From CAZYJD01 sp964647785 (GTDB lineage: Bacteria; Bacteroidota; Bacteroidia; NS11-12g; UBA9320): a DNA stretch of 36,551 bases. Position numbers and translations under genes: made by a program. Under the pieces are notes generated by a model. That model did not search any database and was not told the origin of the DNA. It saw only the letters and a list, made by a program, of their open reading frames with translations. The first letter of the stretch is position 1, and the number at the start of each line of letters is the position of its first letter. The stretch covers positions 1-36,551 of the forward strand of contig CAZYJD010000013.1 in assembly GCA_964647785.1 (NCBI GenBank), read 5' to 3'. This document shows positions 1-8,277 of the stretch, piece after piece.

Positions 1-561
1 AGTAGTGAAGTCATAGTTAGATGGTTGTTGATTTTATTTTTAAAGCGCGATAGACAATATCTTTTTCTGTTTTTTGCTTCGCTTTTGGTGCTGTTATTTT
101 TTGCAGTGAAAACCGGTGAGGTTTTTCCTACCCATAATTATTATGTGATTCCATTTGTCCCCATCATGGCTGTGATGACCTCTTTAGGGTTGAATATTAT
201 TCCTCTGCAAAATTATCGCATCGCCGCCATGGCAATGATTGCCTTTGAAGCGCTGCTCAATCAGGCGAGTGATTTTTATATCAGGGAAGACCGCAAGGCA
301 TTTCTAAGGTTAGAAGAATGCATTGCTCAAAGCATACCCCAAACGGATACCATTGCAGTGTATACTGAAGGTAATCCGGTATTGCCCTACTTCCTTCATA
401 GAACGTGCATAAGGGTGAATGCCAAATATCTTACAAAAACAGAGTACCTTCCATTTCGCAGAAGCTTACATTATTTTGTTGCCTTGAAAGAAGAACTTCC
501 AGAAACACCATTCAAGGTTATCCAGCCCGACGAAGATCTGTGGATTTGTGAGTTGCCCTGA
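1..561 (+). CDS. Membrane glycosyltransferase, C-terminal fragment (cut by window edge)
   Basis: The frame is open from base 1, so this is the last 186 residues of a gene that begins outside the window; the TTG at 25 is not a real start. The first part is strongly hydrophobic (about residues 8-30 and 43-60, two or three membrane helices). A short loop holds the residues THNYY, followed by a Pro-rich helix. This arrangement is common near the C-terminal half of GT39/GT83-type (PMT/ArnT-like) lipid-linked sugar transferases. A soluble tail of about 110 residues follows, with no catalytic residue I can name. It ends five bases before the recA stop on the opposite strand. The family call is an inference from the membrane layout; other polytopic envelope enzymes are possible. 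Confidence 0.5.
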   Translation, partial: SSEVIVRWLLILFLKRDRQYLFLFFASLLVLLFFAVKTGEVFPTHNYYVIPFVPIMAVMTSLGLNIIPLQNYRIAAMAMIAFEALLNQASDFYIREDRKAFLRLEECIAQSIPQTDTIAVYTEGNPVLPYFLHRTCIRVNAKYLTKTEYLPFRRSLHYFVALKEELPETPFKVIQPDEDLWICELP

Positions 562-566
562 GTAGA

Positions 567-1586
567 TTAAGATTCAGAGGTCGCTGTTTGAGGCGTACCC
601 ATAATCTTTTGCTTGATTTGCCCCTCTATTTGGTCCATCATTTCAGGATTATCATCGAGCAATTGCTTTACAGAATCTCTACCTTGTCCCAGTTTGGTGC
701 CATCATAGCTGAACCAGCTTCCACTTTTTTGTACGATGTCCTGTTCAACGGCCAAATCCAATACTTCGCCTGCCTTGGATATCCCTTGTCCGTACATAAT
801 ATCAAATTCAGCCAGTTTAAACGGAGGTGCAACCTTGTTTTTTGCAACTTTCACGCGTACGCGATTACCTGTTGCGTCTACGCCATCCTTAATTTGTGCA
901 GTACGTCGAATATCTAGGCGAATAGATGCATAGAATTTCAAGGCGTTACCACCAGTGGTGGTTTCGGGATTCCCGAACATTACACCAATCTTTTCCCGAA
1001 GCTGATTGATGAAAATGCAAATACACTTGGTTTTGTTGATTGATCCAGTGAGTTTTCTCAAGGCTTGCGACATCAATCTGGCTTGCAGGCCCATTTTACT
1101 ATCACCCATATCACCTTCGATCTCGGCTTTCGGAACCAGTGCTGCTACCGAGTCAATTACAATGACATCGATGGCACCCGATCGGATCAGGTTGTCGGCA
1201 ATTTCTAATGCCTGCTCCCCGTCGTCCGGTTGTGAAATCAATAAATCGGAGGTGTTGATGCCAATTTTTTCGGCGTACACCTTATCGAACGCGTGTTCTG
1301 CATCAATGAATGCTGCCAGACCTCCTTTTTTCTGTGCCTCGGCAATGCAGTGCATTGCAAGGGTTGTCTTACCTGATGATTCAGGCCCGTATATCTCAAC
1401 GATTCTTCCTCTGGGGAATCCTCCCACCCCTAAAGCTAAATCCAACCCTAGTGAACCGGTGCTAACAACTTCCATATTCCCGATGGAGTTGTCGTCCATC
1501 TTCATAATAATGCCTTTCCCGTATGACTTTTCAAGTTTGTCTATCGTGAGCTTAAGGGCTTTTAGTTTTTCGTCTTTTTCCGCCAT
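567..1586 (-). CDS. recA: Recombinase A (RecA)
   Basis: RecA is the DNA-dependent ATPase that carries out homologous strand exchange and triggers SOS cleavage reactions. The 339-residue product has the Walker A motif GPESSGKTT, the Walker B stretch VIVIDSVAALVP, the signature ALRKLTGSINKTKC with FINQLREKIGVMFG, and the usual short acidic-polar C-terminus. I start it at the ATG at 1584-1586 (MAEKDEKLKALK), the normal RecA N-terminus. An in-frame ATG 31 codons upstream would add an unrelated leader and would begin upstream of the promoter box at 1609-1616. The sequence AGGAAAG sits just before the chosen ATG. The gene is monocistronic, divergent from the barrel operon and convergent with the glycosyltransferase. 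Confidence 0.97.
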   Translation of the reverse strand: MAEKDEKLKALKLTIDKLEKSYGKGIIMKMDDNSIGNMEVVSTGSLGLDLALGVGGFPRGRIVEIYGPESSGKTTLAMHCIAEAQKKGGLAAFIDAEHAFDKVYAEKIGINTSDLLISQPDDGEQALEIADNLIRSGAIDVIVIDSVAALVPKAEIEGDMGDSKMGLQARLMSQALRKLTGSINKTKCICIFINQLREKIGVMFGNPETTTGGNALKFYASIRLDIRRTAQIKDGVDATGNRVRVKVAKNKVAPPFKLAEFDIMYGQGISKAGEVLDLAVEQDIVQKSGSWFSYDGTKLGQGRDSVKQLLDDNPEMMDQIEGQIKQKIMGTPQTATSES

Positions 1587-1608
1587 TTCTTTCCTACTTG
1601 TTGTTGCC

Positions 1609-1616
1609 CAAAAATA
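1609..1616 (-). promoter_or_regulatory. recA -7 promoter box
   Basis: Read on the minus strand this is TATTTTTG, an exact match to the Bacteroidota -7 consensus TAnnTTTG. It ends 22 bases before the recA ATG, so the transcript would have a short leader. I see no convincing -33 TTTG. Confidence 0.6.
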
Positions 1617-1756
1617 CCTACTCCTTACAGAAGTGGAAAGTGCTGCATGGTAAATGTTGATAATTTGACTCGCCGGCAACCTGCTGCCCGCATTCCAAAG
1701 GTCATTTTTTTAGGTCACTGTGGATATCAAAAGCCATTCAAGGGTCGTTATTCATG

Positions 1757-1764
1757 TAACTTTG
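1757..1764 (+). promoter_or_regulatory. -7 promoter box of the barrel/ExbBD/TonB operon
   Basis: TAACTTTG matches TAnnTTTG exactly and ends 8 bases before the ATG at 1773. It supports that start over the in-frame ATG at 1647, which lies upstream of the promoter. No good -33 element is visible. Confidence 0.6.
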
Positions 1765-1772
1765 ACTCCTGC

Positions 1773-3416
1773 ATGCAAGCATTTCATCTGAAATATCTCA
1801 GCCCGGTCTTGGGTCTTTTTTTGGGTTTGGCCCTTGAGTCGAATGCGCAAATTAATGACACGCTTGATCGTATTGAAAAAGTAGAAGTGGTAACCAAGTA
1901 TGAGCCGGTTCTCTCAAATGCAAGAAAGCTGGATGTATATCCTGAAATTGAAGAGCCTGAGCAATCGCCCCCCGTCTACAGTTATGATTTGCCTTCGTTT
2001 AGATATGCAATCGAACCTATGTTCAAGCCTTCTGAGCCGTCTAAACTCAAGAACAAAACCGATCGGGATGCATTGAATAACATCACCAAGATAGGCATAG
2101 GAAATTATTGGACTCCACTGGTGGACGCTCACCTCCACAATGGCAGCAGTGAGAAGTATAGCTATGGAGCGCAAATTAGACATTTATCTTCTCGCGGAAC
2201 TCCGGAAAATGCTGACTTCTCCGACAACTACCTCGGGCTTTATGGAACACAATTTCAGCGAAAATACCGCTTGAATGGTAAGTTGAATTATGAAAGAAAT
2301 CGTTTCAACTACTATGGTTATGACCATGACTCCTTCTCCTTCAACAGCGATACCCTCAAACAAGTGTTCAATCAGGTACATGCCCATGTTGAATTGGATA
2401 ACTATCCATCAACCAAGAAAGTAGGGAATAAGGCGGGTATTCATTTTTATCATTTTGGAAATGCCAGCTGGCTCGATTTTGATCTGGCATTCAAAGATGA
2501 ATTGAGTATGAAATTCAGGAAGAGTCAATTCAAGCTTCACGCTTCCTATCGTTTTAATCAGACTTCTTTGGATAGCACAAATTATGTTCGAAACTTCATT
2601 GGACTGAATCCCACCTATCAATTTGAAATAAAAAAGTTCCAGATGGACGCAGGCTTGCGTTTCACCTTATTTTTGGATAGCGCAGATCAAAACACATTCA
2701 TCAATCCATATGTACAGGTGGTATATCCGCTCGTTAAGAACCGAATGAATGCGTTCATGGGGCTGGATGGTGGCTTGCAGGTTAACTCGCTCCAAAGCCT
2801 TTCATTACAGAACCAGTTCATCAATGGCCGACCTGAATTGCGCAATTCTTTTACCAAATACAAGGTATACGGAGGGGTAAAAGGAAACCTATACGGCAAG
2901 TTAGATTATGTTCTAAGCTTTGATCAAGGGGCGATAGAAAATCTGCCGATGTTCCTGGCAGACAGCAATGACATTACCAGTTTTCTGGTGGTTTATGACG
3001 ACAGGGCTTCTGTATTTACTTTTCATTCGGCCTTCGCATTTCGCCCTAGCTCGTCCATTGAAAGTGGACTTGCATTCAATTATTACACCTACAATTTGAG
3101 CTCAGAACCACAGGCTTGGCATTTGCCTGATTTCGACTTGTCTTTGAACATTCTTGCGCGAATTGGTGAAAAACTGAAAGTTCACACCAAACTTTTCGCC
3201 CTGGGAAGTCGAACCGCCGGATTTCTCGAAAGACCTTCCGCTACTTCTGACCTTCCTGTTTTTGTTGATTTCAATGCAGGAGCAGATTACCAATACAGCA
3301 AGAAAATGGCTTTCTTTGTGAATGTGAACAACATCACAGCTAGCAGATACCAACGCTGGGTGAATTACCCCGTTTTTGGGATCAATGCTTTGGCTGGTCT
3401 TACCATCACACTTTGA
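1773..3416 (+). CDS. Outer-membrane beta-barrel protein, TonB-dependent-receptor-like, no plug
   Basis: The 547-residue product starts with a clear signal peptide (MQAFHLKYLSP, then a hydrophobic core ending in SNAQ). Next comes a short segment, KVEVVTKYEPVL, that resembles a TonB box, then a Pro-rich linker. About 400 residues of alternating polar/aromatic strands follow, typical of an outer-membrane barrel. The end (NVNNITASRYQRW to LAGLTITL) resembles the last strands of TonB-dependent receptors. There is no room for a plug domain between the signal peptide and the barrel. It heads an operon with HU/SPOR, ExbB, ExbD, TonB and FolC genes, so a TonB-energised or TonB-contacting role is inferred; the substrate is unknown. 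The ATG at 1773 was chosen because a -7 box lies directly before it. Confidence 0.75.
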   Translation: MQAFHLKYLSPVLGLFLGLALESNAQINDTLDRIEKVEVVTKYEPVLSNARKLDVYPEIEEPEQSPPVYSYDLPSFRYAIEPMFKPSEPSKLKNKTDRDALNNITKIGIGNYWTPLVDAHLHNGSSEKYSYGAQIRHLSSRGTPENADFSDNYLGLYGTQFQRKYRLNGKLNYERNRFNYYGYDHDSFSFNSDTLKQVFNQVHAHVELDNYPSTKKVGNKAGIHFYHFGNASWLDFDLAFKDELSMKFRKSQFKLHASYRFNQTSLDSTNYVRNFIGLNPTYQFEIKKFQMDAGLRFTLFLDSADQNTFINPYVQVVYPLVKNRMNAFMGLDGGLQVNSLQSLSLQNQFINGRPELRNSFTKYKVYGGVKGNLYGKLDYVLSFDQGAIENLPMFLADSNDITSFLVVYDDRASVFTFHSAFAFRPSSSIESGLAFNYYTYNLSSEPQAWHLPDFDLSLNILARIGEKLKVHTKLFALGSRTAGFLERPSATSDLPVFVDFNAGADYQYSKKMAFFVNVNNITASRYQRWVNYPVFGINALAGLTITL

Positions 3417-3420
3417 TCGA

Positions 3421-4581
3421 ATGGAAGTCGAGAAAATGAAGAAAGAAATATCAGAGGTAATTTCCTCTCTGCTGTACAGCCATAATTGTGTAATCATACC
3501 AGGATTTGGGGGGTTTGTGGCCAATTATACCCCTGCACACCTCCAGGAAGATAGATTAACCGTTCATCCGGCTTGTAAACGAATAGTTTTCAATGCCAGC
3601 CTTATAAATAACGATGGCCTTGTACTGAATGCCATTTCAGAGCAATTAGGCATCACTTACAATGAAGCTGAAAGTAAGCTGGAGGCATTTGTTCAAGAAA
3701 TTTCGAGCAAACTCAATCAGTACCGGAACTTCGAATTTAAAAACCTCGGTACTTTTTATCTGAACCCTGAAGAAAACCTACTATTTGTTCCGTATTACGG
3801 CCAAAACTTTCTCGATGAATCTTTTGGATTGCCAGCACTGAAATTGAAGAAGGTTGCTCAACTTCCTGGCAACCACGGTAGAGCAAGTGCTCAGGTAGGT
3901 AAAAAACTGCTTAGAAGACAAAGCAGTCAGATGAACTCCGATCTTGCAAGCAGGAAAAGCAGCAATAAGAGAAGTAACAAGAAGGGCCTGGCAGCCATGG
4001 CGGTGTCTGTTTTGGGAGTGGCATTGTTGGCCCTTATAGGAATCACCCTTGTGCCCAAGCATGAGCTAAATCCCATTGCTAATGATGCATCAAAACAAGA
4101 TCTCCAAACGGCAAAGCAGGAAGAAACAGCCTCTGTGATGCCCCATCCAACTGAGATTGACTTGCTAAATACAGAAGAAGAAATCATCGATGAATTGTAT
4201 CCACCCATTACAAATGATCTTTCAACTTCGATCACGGAAGAAGAATTGTTGGATGAAGAAATGATCGTATCGGATGATGTTGAAACGGTAACCGATGAAA
4301 CAAGTGTTGATGAATTGTTTGAGAGCTATCGCAATCAAAGACGGGAACAATTCGTTTACCATGTGGTTTGCATGCGTACCAAAAGTATCGATAAGGCTGA
4401 ACGTCTGAAAAATCAACTCATAAGAAAAGAATATCGTGCTGAAATACTCGACCAGATAAAGTCTGGATGGTACTTGGTTTCGGCCGAGATGCTCTATACA
4501 CGTGAGATGGCCGAAGAATTCGCAGAAATGACTGCACATGCAGAAAAACTGAAGACAGAAATAATAGAACTTAGCTTATAA
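3421..4581 (+). CDS. HU-CCDC81 and SPOR domain membrane protein
   Basis: The 386-residue protein has an N-terminal pair of HU-fold domains of the HU-CCDC81 type. The first contains CVIIPGFGGFVANY near residues 23-36; the second spans about 55-130 and ends FKNLGTFYL...LLFVPYY. A basic Ser/Lys/Arg stretch (about 160-188) precedes one transmembrane helix (about 190-211). An acidic linker and a SPOR domain (about 310-386, opening YHVVCMRTKS) follow. Positive residues before the helix place the HU part in the cytoplasm and the SPOR part in the periplasm. SPOR domains are known to bind glycan strands stripped of stem peptides; the HU-CCDC81 ligand is unknown to me. It starts 4 bases after the barrel gene. 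The ATG at 3436 (MKKEISEV) is an equally reasonable start. Confidence 0.85.
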   Translation: MEVEKMKKEISEVISSLLYSHNCVIIPGFGGFVANYTPAHLQEDRLTVHPACKRIVFNASLINNDGLVLNAISEQLGITYNEAESKLEAFVQEISSKLNQYRNFEFKNLGTFYLNPEENLLFVPYYGQNFLDESFGLPALKLKKVAQLPGNHGRASAQVGKKLLRRQSSQMNSDLASRKSSNKRSNKKGLAAMAVSVLGVALLALIGITLVPKHELNPIANDASKQDLQTAKQEETASVMPHPTEIDLLNTEEEIIDELYPPITNDLSTSITEEELLDEEMIVSDDVETVTDETSVDELFESYRNQRREQFVYHVVCMRTKSIDKAERLKNQLIRKEYRAEILDQIKSGWYLVSAEMLYTREMAEEFAEMTAHAEKLKTEIIELSL

Positions 4582-4587
4582 AAAAAC

Positions 4588-5277
4588 ATGCAACTTTTCC
4601 TTCAAATTGTTACTGAAGCCGCCGATACCGCAGCGGCGGGAGTGGAAGAAACTTCACAAGGACTTAGTGTATTTGATCTGGCTCTCAAAGGTGGGGTGGT
4701 TATCATTCCTATCGCCATTTTGAGCCTGATTGGGGTTTACATCCTTTTTGAGCGATATTTTTCCATACGCAAAGCAGGAAAAACAGATCCTCTCCTCATT
4801 AAAAGAGTTAAGGACATGGTCGTTGATGGTAATATTAAAGGAGCCATCACCCTTTGTGAAACCACCAATACTCCCGAGGCCATGATGATTGCCAAAGGAT
4901 TGACCAGAATTGGTAAGCCATTGAAAGATATTCATGTGGCCGTTCAAAACGTTGGCAATCTTGAAGTATACAAATTAGAAAAAGGATTGCCAATACTCGC
5001 AACCATTTCAGGGGCAGCACCCATGATTGGATTTTTGGGTACGGTAACTGGTATGATCAAGACTTTTTATGAGCTTTCTCAGAAGGCCGAAACCATTGAT
5101 GCAGGAATGCTGAGTGGAGGTATTTACGAAGCCATGGTTACAACGGTGGCCGGTTTGATTGTGGGTATTTTTGCTTTTGTTAGCTATAACCTCTTATCGG
5201 CCATGGTTGAGAAAGTGGTTCATAAAATGGAAGCCACCTCCGTAGAGTTTTTGGATATTTTACACGAACCGGCATAA
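4588..5277 (+). CDS. exbB: ExbB/TolQ/MotA-family proton channel protein
   Basis: This is the inner-membrane proton channel subunit that, with ExbD, powers TonB. The 229-residue product has the family layout: one helix at about 35-55 (GGVVIIPIAILSLIGVYILF), a cytoplasmic domain of about 90 residues, then two further helices. The first of these carries GAAPMIGFLGTVTGMI and the second GGIYEAMVTTVAGLIVGI, the most conserved ExbB/TolQ signatures. It lies 6 bases after the SPOR gene and 9 before exbD. TolQ or a gliding-type motor is the alternative; the adjacent TonB gene favours ExbB. Confidence 0.92.
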   Translation: MQLFLQIVTEAADTAAAGVEETSQGLSVFDLALKGGVVIIPIAILSLIGVYILFERYFSIRKAGKTDPLLIKRVKDMVVDGNIKGAITLCETTNTPEAMMIAKGLTRIGKPLKDIHVAVQNVGNLEVYKLEKGLPILATISGAAPMIGFLGTVTGMIKTFYELSQKAETIDAGMLSGGIYEAMVTTVAGLIVGIFAFVSYNLLSAMVEKVVHKMEATSVEFLDILHEPA

Positions 5278-5286
5278 TCAGGGCGT

Positions 5287-5679
5287 ATGGCACTGAAATC
5301 AAGAAGCAAGGTAAAAGCAGAGTTCAATATGTCGTCTATGACCGACATCATTTTTCTCTTGCTTATCTTTTTTGTAATCACATCTACAGTGGTTCGTGAG
5401 CCGGTCATGAAAATTCTTCTTCCAAAAGGAGTGAAGAAAAATATTGTGAAGCAGGTGGTAAAACTTTATGTTGATCGAGACCTTAATTATGCCATCGACA
5501 CAAGAATTATCGCATATGATCGTTTACCTGGTGAACTGGACTTGGTATTAAAAGCCAATCCTGGTGCTACAGTATCTGTTCATGCCGATAAAGAAATTGC
5601 CTACGAAAAGGTGATGGATCTGGTGCTCATGGCAGATAAAATGGATGCCAAAGTGGTGTTGGCGCTTAACCCTGAATAA
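5287..5679 (+). CDS. exbD: ExbD/TolR biopolymer transport protein
   Basis: The 130-residue protein has a short cytoplasmic N-terminus, one transmembrane helix (about 18-38) that starts MSSMTDIIFLLLIFF, and a periplasmic domain. Asp20 in the helix corresponds to the essential protonatable Asp of ExbD/TolR. The periplasmic part ends with the typical DLVLMADKMDAKVVLAL region. It sits between exbB and tonB with 8-9 base gaps and is presumably co-translated with them. Length and layout are normal for the family. Confidence 0.92.
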   Translation: MALKSRSKVKAEFNMSSMTDIIFLLLIFFVITSTVVREPVMKILLPKGVKKNIVKQVVKLYVDRDLNYAIDTRIIAYDRLPGELDLVLKANPGATVSVHADKEIAYEKVMDLVLMADKMDAKVVLALNPE

Positions 5680-5687
5680 TAAAGAAA

Positions 5688-6446
5688 ATGGATCTTCGAA
5701 AGGACAGTGACAGAAAAGGCTTTATAGGCACTATTGCAGTGCACGCTTTACTCATTCTCCTTTTCATCATTTCGGCATTTTCCCCGGAAGTGAAGCTTGA
5801 AGAAGAAGACGGAGGGGTTGAAGTAAGCCTTGGAGAACCAGACTACGGAGGTCCTGATGATCGTCCTGCTGAAACCATTGAAAGTTCACAACCTGAAAGC
5901 ACCCCTGAAAGTTCAGATGAGCCCGTGCTCTCTCAGGATGAAGAAGCACCTGAAGTTCAGCAAACCACCAAGCCAAAACCCAATACAAAACCTTCCGAAA
6001 CCAAGCCGTTGGAAGAGAGCAAGCCAGAAGAACGCAAGCCCGATCAACGTGCAATGTTTCCTGGTAGCAAGTCGTCTAAAGGACAAGGCAGTGGTGAGAA
6101 GACGGGCAATCAAGGGCAACCTGATGGAAGCGTCAATGGCAAACCGGATGGCACTGGAACGGGTAAGTCGGGCGATGGCAGCTATTCTTTGTCTGGTCGT
6201 TCCCCCGTGCAGACTTCACGACCCAAGCCCTCCAGGAGTATCAGTGGTACGGTAGTGGTGTACATTACGGTGAATAGCAGGGGAGTGGTAACGAAAGCAC
6301 AAGCTGGAGCGAGGGGAACCACCATTTCAGATAAATACTTTTGGAAAATTTCTGAAGATGCCGCGAAGAATTGGAAATTTGATCCTAGAAAAGGAGGTTC
6401 TGACGATCAATTCGGCACCATCACTTTCGAGTATTCTCAAAAATAA
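5688..6446 (+). CDS. tonB: TonB-like energy transducer
   Basis: The 252-residue protein has a cytoplasmic N-terminus and a single helix at about 13-31 (TIAVHALLILLFIISAF, with the conserved helix His). A long periplasmic spacer rich in Pro, Ser, Glu and Lys and then in Gly/Ser/Asp runs to about residue 180. The C-terminal domain (about 185-252) contains GTVVVYITVNSRGVV and ends EDAAKNWKFDP...GTITFEYSQ, the TonB C-terminal pattern. This domain contacts TonB boxes of outer-membrane receptors. The gene follows exbD by 8 bases. The spacer is low complexity, so its length is probably variable between relatives. Confidence 0.9.
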   Translation: MDLRKDSDRKGFIGTIAVHALLILLFIISAFSPEVKLEEEDGGVEVSLGEPDYGGPDDRPAETIESSQPESTPESSDEPVLSQDEEAPEVQQTTKPKPNTKPSETKPLEESKPEERKPDQRAMFPGSKSSKGQGSGEKTGNQGQPDGSVNGKPDGTGTGKSGDGSYSLSGRSPVQTSRPKPSRSISGTVVVYITVNSRGVVTKAQAGARGTTISDKYFWKISEDAAKNWKFDPRKGGSDDQFGTITFEYSQK

Positions 6447-6450
6447 TCCA

Positions 6451-7689
6451 TTGACTTACAGGGAAACCCTCGATTTTCTCTATGCGCAGTTGCCCATGTA
6501 CCAGCGCCAGGGCTCATCTGCTTATAAAAAGGATCTTGGCAACACCATTGCCCTTTGCGAGTACCTCGGACATCCGGAAAAGAACTTCAAAAGCATTCAC
6601 ATCGCAGGAACCAACGGAAAGGGGAGTTGTTCGCACATGCTAGCAGCCATTTTTCAGCAACACGGATATAAAACCGGGCTTTACACCTCTCCTCACCTGG
6701 TCGATTTCAGAGAGCGCATCCGCATCAATGGCCAAATGATTCCTGAAGAACAAGTGATCCGGTTTACAGAAGATATACGCAATCAATTATTGGATGTCCG
6801 TCCTAGTTTCTTTGAGCTCACAGTGGCCATGGCCTTCGATTTCTTTGCCAGAGAGAAGGTGGACATTGCAATCATCGAAACAGGACTTGGAGGCAGGCTT
6901 GACAGCACCAATGTGATCATGCCGGAACTGAGCGTTATTACCAACATCGGCTGGGATCATATGGATATGTTGGGCGATACCTTGCCTAAAATTGCGTTTG
7001 AGAAGGCGGGAATCATTAAAGAGAAGGTTCCCATTGTGATTGGAGAAAAGCAGGAGGAAACAATTTCTGTATTTGAAGAAGTTGCGAGTGACCGAAATGC
7101 TGAGCTCTTATTTGCGGAAGATGCACTTGCGTCTATTTCCTTGCCGGAAAGTGATCTCAAAGGGAATTATCAGCAAAAGAATATACGCACCGTTTTAGCG
7201 GCGGTTAAGCAGTTGAAGGAGACATGGAAGCTAAACGATGATCAAGTTAGAGAATCCCTTAAATCGGTTGGCAGGCTAACGGGTTTACAGGGCCGTTGGC
7301 AAGAGATGCAGAGCAGCCCCAGGGTTATTGCCGATGTGGCCCATAATAAAAACGGACTTGAAGGGGTGATGCAGCAAATTCATGAGCAGAAGTTCGAAAA
7401 ATTGTATATGGTAATAGGCATGGTTAAAGAAAAAGACCTGCACGGCATCTTACCCCTTTTCCCGAATGATGCTCACTATCTGGTTTGCGAACCGGAGATT
7501 CCACGCAAGTTGCCCTCTGGTGAGCTCTTTGAAAAAATGAAAGCCAATGGATTCAGCGCAGAGAATTGTACAAGGGTGAAAACGGCCTATCAAAGAGCCT
7601 TGCAATTGGCAGGGCATAACGACCTGATTTTTGTTGGTGGCAGCAGTTTTGTGGTAGCCGATTTGCTCAGCAATCTTCAAAGAACATAA
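6451..7689 (+). CDS. folC: Bifunctional folylpolyglutamate/dihydrofolate synthase (FolC)
   Basis: FolC adds glutamate to dihydropteroate and to folates, using ATP. I place the start at the TTG at 6451, 4 bases after the tonB stop. It gives MTYRETLDFLYAQLPMYQRQ, the usual N-terminus of Bacteroidota FolC, and a normal length of 412 residues. The in-frame ATG at 6358 would overlap tonB by 89 bases and add 31 unrelated residues. The P-loop is GTNGKGS at 53-59, followed by the GLYTSPHLVDFRERIRING signature, ETGLGGRLDSTNV, NIGWDHMDMLG and the C-terminal-domain motif VADVAHNKNG. It is the last gene of the operon that starts at 1773; a link between folate and TonB function is not implied. Confidence 0.93.
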   Translation: MTYRETLDFLYAQLPMYQRQGSSAYKKDLGNTIALCEYLGHPEKNFKSIHIAGTNGKGSCSHMLAAIFQQHGYKTGLYTSPHLVDFRERIRINGQMIPEEQVIRFTEDIRNQLLDVRPSFFELTVAMAFDFFAREKVDIAIIETGLGGRLDSTNVIMPELSVITNIGWDHMDMLGDTLPKIAFEKAGIIKEKVPIVIGEKQEETISVFEEVASDRNAELLFAEDALASISLPESDLKGNYQQKNIRTVLAAVKQLKETWKLNDDQVRESLKSVGRLTGLQGRWQEMQSSPRVIADVAHNKNGLEGVMQQIHEQKFEKLYMVIGMVKEKDLHGILPLFPNDAHYLVCEPEIPRKLPSGELFEKMKANGFSAENCTRVKTAYQRALQLAGHNDLIFVGGSSFVVADLLSNLQRT

Positions 7690-7745
7690 TGGCTTCAGGA
7701 ATTGTCGGTGCATCCATTCTTTAAGGCTTCCGCATTAAAAACCAT

Positions 7746-7753
7746 TAACTTTG
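7746..7753 (+). promoter_or_regulatory. yqeY -7 promoter box, implies leaderless mRNA
   Basis: TAACTTTG matches TAnnTTTG exactly and ends only 4 bases before the ATG at 7758. With the usual start site 4-6 bases beyond the box, transcription would begin at or within the start codon. Confidence 0.6.
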
Positions 7754-7757
7754 CCCC

Positions 7758-8210
7758 ATGCCATTACTCGATCAGATTTCAGAAGATATTAAAACGGCCA
7801 TGAAGGCCAAGGATCAGCAAAGCTTGCGTACCCTACGAATGATTAAATCAGCGCTTTTATTACTTCAAACCAGAGAAGCTGGCGGTGAAATTACTGCAAC
7901 CGATGAGATGGAAACCCTGGTTAAACTGGCCAAACAGCGAAGAGAGTCCCTGGATATATACCAGCAACAGGGCCGGGAAGACCTTGCCAAAACAGAACAA
8001 GAGGAACTGGAAGTTATCAGTCGGTACTTACCCAAACAGTTGAGTGAAGATGAGGTGCGTACAAAGATTCAAGCCATCATAACACAAACAGGGGCCCAGG
8101 GCATGAAAGACATGGGCAAAGTGATGGGCATGGCCAATCAACAAATGAAAGGACAGGCGGAAGGGCAATTAATCGCCAAGATCGTTAAAGCAATATTGGC
8201 AGCGGGCTGA
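7758..8210 (+). CDS. yqeY: GatB/YqeY domain protein
   Basis: The 150-residue protein matches the stand-alone YqeY family. It has an N-terminal helical domain (LLDQISEDIKTAMKAKD, then LRTLRMIKSAL) with EEIxxRYLPKQLSEDEV-like wording at about 90-110. The C-terminal domain is GatB-type (MKDMGKVMGMANQQMKGQAEG, about 115-150), the tRNA-binding tail module of the tRNA amidotransferase B subunit. The stand-alone protein's function is not settled. It is monocistronic, has its own promoter, and converges with dapD. Confidence 0.9.
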   Translation: MPLLDQISEDIKTAMKAKDQQSLRTLRMIKSALLLLQTREAGGEITATDEMETLVKLAKQRRESLDIYQQQGREDLAKTEQEELEVISRYLPKQLSEDEVRTKIQAIITQTGAQGMKDMGKVMGMANQQMKGQAEGQLIAKIVKAILAAG

Positions 8211-8277
8211 AATATCTTTGCTTGCTATTCTTCCAAACCCGTCCTAAATCTTACATCCTAGGTCCTACATCAACTCC
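8211..8277. repeat. Short convergent spacer with two imperfect direct repeats
   Basis: The gap between the convergent yqeY and dapD genes contains TCCTAAATC (8242-8250) and TCCTACATC (8263-8271), 21 bases apart, with a CCTAGG palindrome between them. No terminator hairpin is evident. The repeats may be chance. Confidence 0.25.

Noticed and set aside
1006..1653. Open reading frame of 215 codons opposite recA
   Set aside because: It is entirely antisense to the conserved recA core, its translation has no recognisable domain, and it has no start signal; it is a shadow of recA codon use.
8242..8271. Start of a CRISPR or tandem-repeat array
   Set aside because: Only two imperfect 9-base copies occur and nothing repeats beyond them.
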